In this document: in pieces, positions 30,338 to 37,402 of the stretch
How positions within the stretch are numbered: position 1 is the first letter of the stretch
Layout of the letters: each line of letters starts with the position of its first letter
NCBI GenBank assembly: GCA_002304945.1
Contig: DBPQ01000039.1
Span: 30,800 to 68,201, forward strand
Source: Actinomycetales bacterium UBA1416
Lineage (GTDB): Bacteria; Actinomycetota; Actinomycetes; Actinomycetales; Actinomycetaceae
Direction: 5' to 3'
Length of the DNA stretch: 37,402 bases
Notes under the pieces: model-generated
The model's database searches: none
What the model was told of the DNA's origin: nothing
Seen by the model: only the letters and a program-made list of their open reading frames with translations
Made by a program: the position numbers and the translations under genes

Positions 30338-31981
30338 TCAGACGAGGCCCGTGATCTCCCCCGCACCGTCGAGGTCGATCCGCTCCGCGTTCGGGTGCGA
30401 GGGCAGGCCGGGCATCGTGGACATGGCCCCGCAGATCGCGTAGACGTACCCGGCGCCCGCCGCGAGGCGCACCTCCCGGACGGGCAGCCTCCACTCCTCC
30501 GCGACGAGCCCGGGTTGATGCGTCAGGGACAGGTGGGTCTTGGCCACCACGACCGGGAGCTCGCCGAAACCGAGGGCGGTGAAGCGGTCCAGCTCGCGGG
30601 CAGCCTCCCTGCTCAGGTCGATCCCGGCCGCGCCGTAGACCCGGCGGGCGACGGCCTCGATCTTCTCCGCGAGGGGGTCGGACAGCTCGTAGTCGCGGTG
30701 GAGCTCCGGCGTCCCCTCTCCCACGGCGGCGACGACGGCGCGGGCGAGGTCCTCGGCGCCGGCTCCTCCATCCGCCACGTGGGTCGTCACGACGGCGCGG
30801 ACGCCCCGCGCGGCGGCGTGGTCGAGCACGACGGCGTGCTCGGACGACCGGTCGTCCGGGAAGGCGTTGAGGGCCACCACGGCCGGCAGGCCCCAGCGGC
30901 GCAGCGTGGCCAGGTGGTGGTCGAGGTTGTGGAGGCCGGCCCGCACGGCGTCCGGGTCCTCCGCGAACAGCTCGGCGGGCAGCGCCTTCCCGGGGGCGAT
31001 CGCGAACCGGCCGCTGTGGGCCTTCAGCGCCCGCACGGTCACGACGACCACCGCGACGTGCGGGACGAGTCCCGTGACGCGCGACTTCAGGTTGACGAAG
31101 CGTTCGGCGCCCAGGTCCGTCCCGAAGCCGGCCTCGGTGATGAGGACGTCGCCGAGCCGGGAGCCCACGAGGTCGGCGACGACGGAGGAGTTGCCGGTCG
31201 AGATGTTGCCGAAGGGACCGGTGTGGATGATCGCCGGGGTGCCCTCGGACGTCTGCATGAGGTTGGGTCGGAGCGCGTCGCGCAGCAGGACCGCCATCGA
31301 TCCCGCGGCCCCGAGGTCCTCCGCGGTCACCGTCGAGCCGTCGAACCGGTACCCGACGACGATGCGCCCGAGCCGGACGCGCAGGTCGGCCAGGTCACGG
31401 GCCAGGGCGAGGATCGTCATCACCTCGGAGGCCGCCGTGATGTCGAAGGAGGCCTGGCGTGGAACCCCGTCGACCCGGCCGCCGAGCCCGATGACGATGT
31501 GTCGCAGGGCCCGGTCGTTCACGTCCATGACGCGGGGCCACGTGATCGTCCGGGGGTCGAGGCCGGTGGCGTTGCCGTGGTGGAGGTGGTTGTCGACGAT
31601 CGCGGCGAGCAGGTTGTGGGCCACCGTGACCGCGTGGAAGTCCCCGGTGAGGTGGAGGTTCAGCAGCTCACTGGGGACCACCTGGCTGCGGCCCGCACCG
31701 GCGGCGCCGCCCTTGATGGAGAAGGTGGGGCCGAGCGAGGGCTGCCGGAGGGTGAGGATCGGACGGCGGCCGATGCGCGCCAACCCCTGGGCGAGCCCGA
31801 TCGCCGTGGTCGTCTTGCCCTCCCCGAGAGGGGTGGGCGTGATCGCCGTGACCACCACCAGGGCGGCGGTCGGCGGGCCGGGGACGTGGAGGGGGAGCTT
31901 GGCGACGTGACGACCGTGGGGTTCGAGGTCGTCCGGGTCGATGCCGGCCGCGGTGGCGACCCGGTCGATGGGAAGGATCAT
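30338..31981 (-). CDS. fhs: Formate-tetrahydrofolate ligase
   Basis: ATP-dependent synthesis of 10-formyl-tetrahydrofolate from formate, 547 residues, near the family's usual length. Motifs: AITPTPLGEGKTTTAIGLAQGL (ATP loop), LRQPSLGPTFSIKGGAAGAGRSQVVP, LLAAIVDNHLHHGN, MDVNDRALRHIVIGLGG, GFDIT-like RQASFDITAASEVMTIL, IHTGPFGNISTGNSSVVAD, EAGFGTDLGAERFVNLK and MSTMPGLPSHPNAERIDLD at the end. The ATG at 31981 is preferred because GGAAAGAGGGG then lies about 11 nt upstream; GTG at 31993 would sit on that site. The gene separates recX from miaB, an unusual neighbour. It would feed one-carbon units to purine and formyl-methionine synthesis. Confidence 0.96.
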   Translation of the reverse strand: MILPIDRVATAAGIDPDDLEPHGRHVAKLPLHVPGPPTAALVVVTAITPTPLGEGKTTTAIGLAQGLARIGRRPILTLRQPSLGPTFSIKGGAAGAGRSQVVPSELLNLHLTGDFHAVTVAHNLLAAIVDNHLHHGNATGLDPRTITWPRVMDVNDRALRHIVIGLGGRVDGVPRQASFDITAASEVMTILALARDLADLRVRLGRIVVGYRFDGSTVTAEDLGAAGSMAVLLRDALRPNLMQTSEGTPAIIHTGPFGNISTGNSSVVADLVGSRLGDVLITEAGFGTDLGAERFVNLKSRVTGLVPHVAVVVVTVRALKAHSGRFAIAPGKALPAELFAEDPDAVRAGLHNLDHHLATLRRWGLPAVVALNAFPDDRSSEHAVVLDHAAARGVRAVVTTHVADGGAGAEDLARAVVAAVGEGTPELHRDYELSDPLAEKIEAVARRVYGAAGIDLSREAARELDRFTALGFGELPVVVAKTHLSLTHQPGLVAEEWRLPVREVRLAAGAGYVYAICGAMSTMPGLPSHPNAERIDLDGAGEITGLV

Positions 31982-32043
31982 GGTGGTGTCCACCCCTCTT
32001 TCCTATCCGGCCGGGGCGCCTCCCGTCCTGCGGATCGCCGCAC

Positions 32044-32568
32044 CTACCCCGCGTCCTGCTCCTCCTCCAACGCCTGCCGCATGGCGGTCACGACGACGTC
32101 CGCCGGATAGCCCTTCCGGCCCAGCATCCCGGCGATGCGCCGCTCCCGGACCACCCTGTCGAGCCCGCTCGTGGAGGCCGCCTTCCGCCGGGCGAGGGCG
32201 AGGGCGGCCGTGAGTTCGTCCTCACGGGTGATCCCGGCGAGCGCCTCCTCCGCCACCTCGCCGTCCACGCCGTCGCTCCGCAGGGCGAGCGCGAGTGCCC
32301 GTCGGGAGAGGCCGCGCTGCGCCCGCCGGCTGCGGACCGCCGCCTCGGCGTACGCGGCGTCGTCCACGAGGCCGGCGTCCTCGAACCGGTCGAGGACACC
32401 GCGCGCCACCTCGTCCGGGATGCCGCGCTCCGAGAGCTTCGCCTCCAGCTGGGCTCGCGACCGGGCCCGCAACGCGAGCTGGCGGAACACGATGGCCCGC
32501 GCCTTGGCCTCGATCCCCGCCGCATCCGTGGGGGCCGCCTCGGCGGGCTCGCCGGCCCGCCGAACCAT
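32044..32568 (-). CDS. recX: RecX, regulator of RecA
   Basis: Protein of 174 residues of the RecX family, which binds RecA filaments and limits or tunes them. Three-helix repeats are visible: AIVFRQLALRARSRAQLEAKLSERGIPDEVARGVLDRFEDAGLVDDAAYAEAAVRSRR, then RGLSRRALALALRSDGVDGEVAEEAL, and a third repeat ending MLGRKGYPADVVVTAMRQALEEE. The ATG at 32568 shares one base with the recA stop (TGATG), so translation is coupled and RecX is made at a fixed low ratio to RecA. The N-terminal 20 residues are alanine-rich and variable. Confidence 0.96.
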   Translation of the reverse strand: MVRRAGEPAEAAPTDAAGIEAKARAIVFRQLALRARSRAQLEAKLSERGIPDEVARGVLDRFEDAGLVDDAAYAEAAVRSRRAQRGLSRRALALALRSDGVDGEVAEEALAGITREDELTAALALARRKAASTSGLDRVVRERRIAGMLGRKGYPADVVVTAMRQALEEEQDAG

Positions 32569-33608
32569 CAGAAGCCCTCGGGAACCGCCGGCACCGGCTC
32601 CGGAGCCGCGGCACCGATGCCCAGCTTGGCGAGGATCTTCCCCTCGATCTCCTCGGCGAGCTCCGGGTTGTCGATCAGGAACCGCCGCGAGTTCTCCTTG
32701 CCCTGGCCGAGCTGGTCCCCCTCGTAGGTGTACCAGGCCCCGGACTTCCGGACGATGCCGTGTTCCACCCCGAGGTCGAGGAGGCTGCCCTCGCGCGAGA
32801 TGCCGTGCCCGTAGAGGATGTCGAACTCCGCCTGCTTGAAGGGCGGGGCCATCTTGTTCTTCACGACCTTCACGCGCGTGCGGTTGCCCACGGACTCGGC
32901 GCCCTCCTTGAGTGTCTCGATCCGGCGGACGTCGAGGCGGATGGAGGCGTAGAACTTCAGGGCCTTGCCACCGGTGGTGGTCTCGGGCGAGCCGAAGAAC
33001 ACCCCGATCTTCTCGCGCAGCTGGTTGATGAAGATCGCCGTGGTCCCGGAGGCGGACAGCGCGCCGGTGATCTTGCGGAGCGCCTGGGACATGAGGCGGG
33101 CCTGGAGGCCCACGTGGGAATCCCCCATGTCCCCCTCGATCTCCGCCTTCGGCACCAGGGCTGCCACCGAGTCGATCACGATGACGTCGAGGGCGCCGGA
33201 ACGGATCAGCATGTCGGCGATCTCGAGGGCCTGCTCCCCCGTGTCCGGCTGGGAGACGAGCAGGGCGTCGGTGTCCACGCCCAGCTTCTTCGCGTACTCG
33301 GGGTCGAGGGCGTGCTCGGCATCGATGAAGGCGGCGATGCCGCCCAGCCGCTGGGCGTTCGCGACGGCGTGGAGCGCCACGGTCGTCTTCCCGGACGATT
33401 CCGGGCCGTAGATCTCGACGACGCGGCCCCGGGGCAGGCCTCCGATGCCGAGCGCGATGTCGAGGGCGACGGACCCGGTGGGGATGACGGCGACCGGCGG
33501 CCGCGTGTCGTCCCCGAGCCGCATGACCGACCCCTTGCCGAAATTCTTGTCGATCTGCGCGAGCGCTGCCTCGAGCGCCTTCGAACGATCTGCCACTGGT
33601 GCGGCCAT
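32568..33608 (-). CDS. recA: RecA recombinase
   Basis: ATP-dependent strand-exchange protein and LexA co-protease, 346 residues. It begins ADRSKALEAALAQIDKNFGKGSVMRLGD, with Walker A GPESSGKTT (68-76), FIDAEHALDPEYAKKLGVD, VIVIDSVAALVPKAEIEGDMGDSHVGLQARLMSQALRKI (Walker B and loop L1), FINQLREKIGVFFGSPETTTGGKALKFYAS (loop L2), all close to universal RecA sequences; no intein is present. The C-terminal tail is short and weakly acidic. The ATG at 33608 has GGAGAGGTGA about 8 nt upstream. Two upstream control elements, an SOS box and a PafBC-type promoter, lie in the 196-bp gap to DUF3046. Confidence 0.99.
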   Translation of the reverse strand: MAAPVADRSKALEAALAQIDKNFGKGSVMRLGDDTRPPVAVIPTGSVALDIALGIGGLPRGRVVEIYGPESSGKTTVALHAVANAQRLGGIAAFIDAEHALDPEYAKKLGVDTDALLVSQPDTGEQALEIADMLIRSGALDVIVIDSVAALVPKAEIEGDMGDSHVGLQARLMSQALRKITGALSASGTTAIFINQLREKIGVFFGSPETTTGGKALKFYASIRLDVRRIETLKEGAESVGNRTRVKVVKNKMAPPFKQAEFDILYGHGISREGSLLDLGVEHGIVRKSGAWYTYEGDQLGQGKENSRRFLIDNPELAEEIEGKILAKLGIGAAAPEPVPAVPEGF

Positions 33609-33694
33609 GGACTTCACCTCTCCGGTCTGGCGGGGACTCCGCCTCCAACAACGCTGGCCCTGTGCTCGCCGCCCTCTCCGAGCGGCCTGACGCG

Positions 33695-33717
33695 ACGGTA
33701 TGCCCGGCCACTGACAC
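33695..33717 (-). promoter_or_regulatory. PafBC-type (RecA-NDp) promoter of recA
   Basis: On the minus strand GTGTCAGTG-N8-TACCGT (33717-33695) matches the mycobacterial LexA-independent damage motif TTGTCRGTG-N8-TAnnnT at all but the first base. This motif is bound by the WYL-domain activator PafBC. The start would fall near 33688, about 80 nt before the recA ATG. pafBC is not in this window. Confidence 0.75.
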
Positions 33718-33774
33718 CCTGCCCGGCGCGTCCCCACTCCTGTGGAGAACGCCGCGCAGTCATCGCGTGTGGAT

Positions 33775-33803
33775 ACCGTACGACGAACAGGTGTTCGAGG
33801 GAA
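33775..33803 (-). promoter_or_regulatory. SOS box and distal promoter of recA
   Basis: ACGAAC-AGGT-GTTCGA (33783-33798; plus strand) is an SOS box one base from the best palindrome. On the minus strand it lies between a weak -35 TTCCCT (33803-33798) and a -10 TACGGT (33780-33775), spacer 17 nt, so LexA would cover the promoter. A transcript from here has a leader of about 160 nt that crosses the PafBC-type promoter. Confidence 0.85.
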
Positions 33804-33804
33804 G

Positions 33805-34032
33805 TCAGTGGCGCGGCGTGTCGCCAGATCGATGCGGGAAGCGCGCGTCCTCCGGCAGGCGGAGTTCGATGACGAGCGCGTCCCAGACCCGCTGGGGATC
33901 CTCACCCGCCTCGAGGGCGTCGGAGGCCGTGCGGGAGCCCAAACCGGGCAGGACCAGGTCGTGCAGCAGTGCCTGCGCGTAGCGCGGATCGAACCGCTCC
34001 GCGAGGGAGGCGCGGAACTCCGACCTCTTCAC
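33805..34032 (-). CDS. DUF3046 family small protein
   Basis: Protein of 75 residues of the actinobacterial DUF3046 family, unknown function. The typical sequence is seen: VKRSEFRASLAERFDPRYAQALLHDLVLPGLGSRTASDALEAGEDPQRVWDALV, where E-F-x-x-x-[LM]-x-x-x-F/FG-x-x-Y and G-x-x-P-x-x-V-W/x-A-L are family features. The GTG at 34032 starts 2 nt after the stop of the ClgR-type regulator, so it depends on translational coupling. The gene sits directly in front of the recA promoters, its stop only 7 bp from the SOS box, which is the usual location in this phylum. Confidence 0.9.
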   Translation of the reverse strand: MKRSEFRASLAERFDPRYAQALLHDLVLPGLGSRTASDALEAGEDPQRVWDALVIELRLPEDARFPHRSGDTPRH

Positions 34033-34034
34033 AC

Positions 34035-34436
34035 TCAGCGGATGTGCGCGAGGTTCTCGACCAGCTCCGCGGGCACGGTGTCCGGGATCGCGACGCCCTC
34101 GAGCAGGGCGATCCGGTCGGAGACCTCCCGCAGGACCGTGGAGAGCGGGACGTCGAGCGCGGTGCAGATCGCACCCAGGAGCTCGGAGGAGGCCTCCTTC
34201 TGGCCCCGCTCCACCTCGGAGAGGTAGCCGAGGGACACCTGGGCAGCGGAGGACACCTCGCGGAGGGTCCGGCCCTGCTGCTGGCGGATGGCCCGCAGGA
34301 CATCGCCGATCTCGCGGCGCAGCACGACGGCGGGTGACTGCGTGGCGAAACGACCGGTGTAGGTGGGTCGCGACGCGGCGCGCCACCCGGGCTGCTCGCG
34401 GAGCCGGGAGTCGAGGGTGCTGCGGTTGGTGTTCAT
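34035..34436 (-). CDS. clgR: ClgR-type XRE-family transcriptional regulator
   Basis: Helix-turn-helix regulator of 133 residues. The segment VVLRREIGDVLRAIRQQQGRTLREVSSAAQVSLGYLSEVERGQKEASSELLGAICTALDVPLSTVLREVSDR (about 38-108) is nearly the canonical ClgR sequence; ClgR activates clpP/clpC protease genes in Streptomyces and Corynebacterium and is itself degraded by Clp. The ATG at 34436 begins 8 nt after the pncC stop; no good ribosome site is seen. The 35 residues before the helix-turn-helix are extra compared with short ClgR forms, so a later start near residue 38 (GTG, VLRREIG) is possible. The C-terminus lacks an obvious Ala-Ala degradation tag (ends LAHIR). Confidence 0.9.
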   Translation of the reverse strand: MNTNRSTLDSRLREQPGWRAASRPTYTGRFATQSPAVVLRREIGDVLRAIRQQQGRTLREVSSAAQVSLGYLSEVERGQKEASSELLGAICTALDVPLSTVLREVSDRIALLEGVAIPDTVPAELVENLAHIR

Positions 34437-34444
34437 CACTGGGA

Positions 34445-34945
34445 TCAACGGTCCGGGGCGCGCGTTTGTTCCGCGAGCGCCGCCAGTGTTCCAAGTGCTG
34501 ATACGACCGCACCCCACCTGACCTCGTCCCGCTCCCCCGGCAGGCTGAGATGGCGGGTCAGGAACCGGCCCGTACCGGCATCGTGCGCGCAGATGACCAC
34601 GGTGCCCTCGGCTGCGCCGTCGGCGGGGCCCGGGCCGGCAACGCCGGTGGTCGCCACGGCGAACCGTGACCCGAGCAGCCGGCTCGCGCCGCTCGCCATC
34701 GCCTCGGCCACCGCTGCCTGGACGGGACCGCCCTCGGCGAGGACGGCGGCCGGCACGCCGAGCACGGTCTCCTTCACCTCCGAGCAGTAGGCCACGACGC
34801 CGCCGCGGAGGATCGCGGAGACCCCGGGCACCGCTGCGAGAGTTGCGCTCACCAGGCCGGCGGTGAGGGACTCGGCGGTCGCCACGGTTCGCCCGTCGAG
34901 CGCCGCGATGGCGTCGTGGGCGGCGGCGAGCGCCGCCGCCGTCAC
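34445..34945 (-). CDS. pncC: CinA C-terminal domain protein, nicotinamide-nucleotide amidase
   Basis: Stand-alone CinA-C/PncC protein of 166 residues, deamidating nicotinamide mononucleotide to nicotinate mononucleotide in NAD salvage. Family motifs seen: TVATAESLTAGLVSATLAAVPGVS, ILRGGVVAYCSEVKETVLGVP, GPVQAAVAEAMASGAS and FAVATTGVAGPGPADGAAEGTVVI. The N-terminal molybdopterin-like domain of full CinA is absent, as is typical for actinobacteria. The GTG at 34945 forms a GTGA overlap with the pgsA stop. It is part of the pgsA-pncC-clgR-DUF3046 string leading to recA. Confidence 0.93.
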   Translation of the reverse strand: MTAAALAAAHDAIAALDGRTVATAESLTAGLVSATLAAVPGVSAILRGGVVAYCSEVKETVLGVPAAVLAEGGPVQAAVAEAMASGASRLLGSRFAVATTGVAGPGPADGAAEGTVVICAHDAGTGRFLTRHLSLPGERDEVRWGAVVSALGTLAALAEQTRAPDR

Positions 34946-35523
34946 CGGTGCTCCCGGCTGATCCGGACGGCGTCGAGCATGTACTGGACGCCGGTCCAGA
35001 CGGTCACGGCCACGGCCAGGTACATGAGGACGGTCGCGGTGACGGAGAGGAAGGTGGCCAGCATGCCGGGCAGGAGCGCGTGCCACGGGACGAGCATGCC
35101 CACGATGAACACCATCTGCAGGGTCGCCTTCAGCTTCCCTCCCCGCGAGGCTGCCATGACCTCGCGGCGGATCATGAAGAAGCGCAGGACCGTGATGCCG
35201 AGCTCGCGGACGATGATGACGATCGTGACCCACCACGGGACCAGCCCGTCGACCGAGAGGAGCAGGAGCGCCGCGATGACGAGCGCCTTGTCCGCGATCG
35301 GGTCGAGGATCTTGCCGAGGTTCGTGATCAGGCCGCGGCTGCGCGCCAGGTGACCGTCCAGCTTGTCCGTGAGGGCTGCGAGGACGAAGACGGCGGTGGC
35401 GCCCACGCGCATCGCCGTGCCCTCCTGGAGGAACATCCACATGAACACCGGGACCATGAGGATGCGCAGCATCGTGAGGAGGTTGGCGATGTTCCAGGGG
35501 CTCACCTCCCGGTCAGGTCCCAC
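34942..35523 (-). CDS. pgsA: CDP-diacylglycerol-glycerol-3-phosphate 3-phosphatidyltransferase
   Basis: Membrane enzyme of 193 residues making phosphatidylglycerol phosphate. The CDP-alcohol phosphotransferase motif is perfect: D53-x2-D56-G57-x2-A60-R61-x8-G70-x3-D74-x3-D78. About six hydrophobic helices are present. Two starts are possible: GTG at 35523 (GAGG 4-5 nt upstream) and GTG at 35505, which would overlap the ftsK stop as GTGA like most junctions here and give the common N-terminus SPWNIANLLT. I list the longer. It is encoded directly behind ftsK. Confidence 0.94.
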   Translation of the reverse strand: MGPDREVSPWNIANLLTMLRILMVPVFMWMFLQEGTAMRVGATAVFVLAALTDKLDGHLARSRGLITNLGKILDPIADKALVIAALLLLSVDGLVPWWVTIVIIVRELGITVLRFFMIRREVMAASRGGKLKATLQMVFIVGMLVPWHALLPGMLATFLSVTATVLMYLAVAVTVWTGVQYMLDAVRISREHR

Positions 35524-37402
35524 GCGTCCTCATCTCCGTCGTCCTCGAACTCCTCGAGGGCGTCGCCCTCCGGTCGCGGTTCGCCCCGGAGCATCGCGAG
35601 CGTCGCGGGGAGGTCGTCGGGGTGGACGAGCACCTCCCGGGCCTTGGAGCCCTCCGACGGTCCCACGATCTCGCGAGACTCCAGCAGGTCCATCAGGCGT
35701 CCCGCCTTCGCAAAGCCTACCCGGAGCTTGCGCTGCAGCATCGAGGTGGACCCGAAGTTGGTCGTGATCACCAGCTCGGCGGCCTGGAGGAGCACGTCGA
35801 GGTCGTCGCCGATGTCCTCGTCCACCTGCTTCTTCTGGGCGACCACCGCCACGTCGTCGCGGTAGGTCGGCCGCATCTGTGCCTTCACGTGCGCCACGAC
35901 GGCGTGGACCTCCGCCTCGGACACCCACGCGCCCTGGACGCGCATCGGCTTGGCGCGCCCCGACGGATGGAAGAGGGCGTCGCCCTGGCCGATGAGCTTC
36001 TCCGCCCCGGGCGAGTCGAGGATCACACGGGAATCCGTGACCGACGACGTCGCGAACGCCAGCCGGGACGGCACGTTCGCCTTGATCAGGCCCGTGACGA
36101 CGTCGACCGACGGCCGCTGCGTGGCGAGGACGAGGTGGATGCCCGCGGCGCGGGCGAGCTGGGTGATGCGCTGGATCGACGCCTCCACGTCCCGCGGCGC
36201 CACCATCATGAGGTCGGCGAGCTCGTCGACGATCACGAGGAGGTACGGGTAGGGGGCGATCACGCGTTCGGAGCCCGGGAGGGGTTCCACCTTCCCGGTG
36301 CGGACGGCGGCGTTGAAGTCGTCGATGTGCTTGTACCCGAAGGCGGCGAGGTCGTCGTACCGCATGTCCATCTCCCGCACCACCCACTCGAGGGCCTCGG
36401 CGGCCTTCTTCGGGTTCGTGATGATGGGGGTGATGAGGTGCGGGATTCCCTCGTAGATGGTCAGCTCCACGCGCTTCGGATCCACGAGCACCATGCGGAC
36501 CTGCTCGGGGGTCGCGCGCATCATGATCGAGGTGATCATGGAGTTGATGAAGGAGGACTTCCCGGAGCCCGTGGCGCCCGCCACCAGCAGGTGGGGCATC
36601 TTCGCCAGGTTCGCGACCACGTAGCCGCCCTCGACGTCCTTCCCCACCCCGACGACGAGCGGGTGCTCGGTGCGCAGGGCGTTGTGGGACCGCAGGACGT
36701 CTCCGAGGGCCACGGTCTCGCGGTCGGCGTTCGGGATCTCGATCCCGATCGCGGACTTCCCGGGGATCGGGGAGAGGATGCGCACGTCGGCGCTGGCCAC
36801 CGCGTAGGCGATGTTCTTGGACAGCGCGGTCACCCGTTCCACCTTGGTTCCCGGGCCCAGCTCCACCTCGTACCGGGTGACGGTGGGGCCGCGCGAGAAG
36901 CCGGTGACGGTGGCGGGGATCTCGAACTCGTCGAAGACGGTGGTGAGCCGCTCCACCACGTGATCGTTGGTGGCGGACCGGACCTTGTGCGGTCCGCCCT
37001 TCACGAGCAGGGCGTCACCCGGCAGCGTGTAGACCACGTCGGGTGAGAGTTCGAGCTGCTCGGCCCGCGCGGGGAGGACCTGCGTCACCGGCGGCTGGAG
37101 GACCGCGTGGTCCTCCTCCTTCACCGACGCGCCGGACTTCCTCCCGCGCTTCGGCGCCGGCACCTCGTCGGACTCCGGAGTTTCGGTGGCGCCCGCGACC
37201 TCGACCGCCTCCTCGAACGGCTCGGGGGCCCGTTTGCGCACACGTGGGGTGGCGGGCCGCTCCGCGGCCAGATCGTCCTCCACCGGCGGGCGCCGGAACG
37301 CCCCGGCGAGCCGCCCGGGAACCGCGGCGACCGGAGTCGCCGTGATGATCAGCAGCGCGAGGACGGCCAGCAGGACGAGGAGGGGCACGGCGGCCCACAC
37401 GG
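35502..37402 (-). CDS. ftsK: FtsK/SpoIIIE DNA translocase (5' part missing)
   Basis: C-terminal 632 residues of the septal DNA pump; the frame runs off the right edge. The visible part begins in the last membrane helix (VPLLVLLAVLALLIITATPV), followed by a linker of only about 70 residues, charged and proline-rich, then the motor: alpha domain (GPTVTRYEVELGPGTKVERV), Walker A AGATGSGKSS, DPKRVELTIYEGIPHL, Walker B LLVIVDELADLMM, ATQRPSVDVVTGLIKANVPSR. The gamma winged-helix domain (FGSTSMLQRKLRVGFAKAGRLMDLLESREIVGPSEGSKAREVL) reads KOPS sites. An acidic tail (EEFEDDGDEDAWD) ends the protein. FtsK clears and resolves chromosome termini at division. Confidence 0.96.
   Translation of the reverse strand, partial: VWAAVPLLVLLAVLALLIITATPVAAVPGRLAGAFRRPPVEDDLAAERPATPRVRKRAPEPFEEAVEVAGATETPESDEVPAPKRGRKSGASVKEEDHAVLQPPVTQVLPARAEQLELSPDVVYTLPGDALLVKGGPHKVRSATNDHVVERLTTVFDEFEIPATVTGFSRGPTVTRYEVELGPGTKVERVTALSKNIAYAVASADVRILSPIPGKSAIGIEIPNADRETVALGDVLRSHNALRTEHPLVVGVGKDVEGGYVVANLAKMPHLLVAGATGSGKSSFINSMITSIMMRATPEQVRMVLVDPKRVELTIYEGIPHLITPIITNPKKAAEALEWVVREMDMRYDDLAAFGYKHIDDFNAAVRTGKVEPLPGSERVIAPYPYLLVIVDELADLMMVAPRDVEASIQRITQLARAAGIHLVLATQRPSVDVVTGLIKANVPSRLAFATSSVTDSRVILDSPGAEKLIGQGDALFHPSGRAKPMRVQGAWVSEAEVHAVVAHVKAQMRPTYRDDVAVVAQKKQVDEDIGDDLDVLLQAAELVITTNFGSTSMLQRKLRVGFAKAGRLMDLLESREIVGPSEGSKAREVLVHPDDLPATLAMLRGEPRPEGDALEEFEDDGDEDAWDLTGR

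Noticed and set aside
1..37402. Mobile elements, CRISPR, toxin-antitoxin or phage-defence genes
   Set aside because: No transposase, integrase, repeat-spacer array, attachment site or defence-type gene is visible; base composition and codon use look uniform throughout.

Overview
The window is chromosomal DNA of a very G+C-rich actinobacterium (Actinomycetota, probably Micrococcales or Actinomycetales; genus not determinable by reading). This rests on lineage-typical genes (DUF3040, DUF3046, PAC2, a ClgR-type regulator, a LysM gene opposite lexA, the pgsA-cinA-regulator-recA-recX order), heavy use of GTG starts, ATGA/GTGA stop-start overlaps, and many -10 hexamers placed 6-7 nt before a start codon, as expected for leaderless mRNAs. 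I see no tRNA, rRNA, CRISPR array, insertion sequence or prophage.

Region 1 (1-10911, minus strand) is the division and cell wall (dcw) cluster, read right to left: mraZ, rsmH, ftsL, ftsI, a MurE-like gene, murF, mraY, murD, ftsW, murG (cut by the window edge). From rsmH onward the genes overlap by a few bases and probably form one transcript. Its promoter at 10884-10911 carries three GTGGAG repeats at 10-bp spacing, a clear MraZ operator, and a diverged inverted copy lies about 80 bp further upstream. The most unusual gene is the MurE-like one: it keeps the MurE fold and position, but its P-loop lysine and other catalytic motifs are gone, so it looks like a pseudoenzyme.

Region 2 (11050-19331) holds DUF3040, dinB, a spermidine-synthase-like methyltransferase, a PAC2 protein, a HelD/HelR-type RNA polymerase-associated helicase preceded by a 16-bp tandem repeat, an E. 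coli-type serA and an aldo/keto reductase whose 3' end carries a fresh 23-bp tandem duplication.

Region 3 (19332-26224) is the lexA neighbourhood: nrdR, an SOS-controlled membrane LysM protein (probable division inhibitor of the YneA/DivS/Rv2719c kind), lexA with three SOS boxes in the shared upstream region, a strong terminator overlapping the lexA stop codon, then ldh, a DinG-type helicase, hflX and an RsmC-like methyltransferase.

Region 4 (26193-37402) holds dapF, miaA, two YbjN-domain genes, miaB, fhs, recX, recA, DUF3046, a ClgR-type regulator, pncC/cinA, pgsA and the C-terminal part of ftsK. recA has two recognisable control elements: a distal SOS-box promoter and a proximal promoter matching the PafBC (RecA-NDp) motif. 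DNA damage control is therefore a recurring theme (lexA, LysM inhibitor, recA/recX, dinB, DinG), beside cell envelope synthesis and tRNA/ribosome modification (miaA, miaB, rsmH, hflX).
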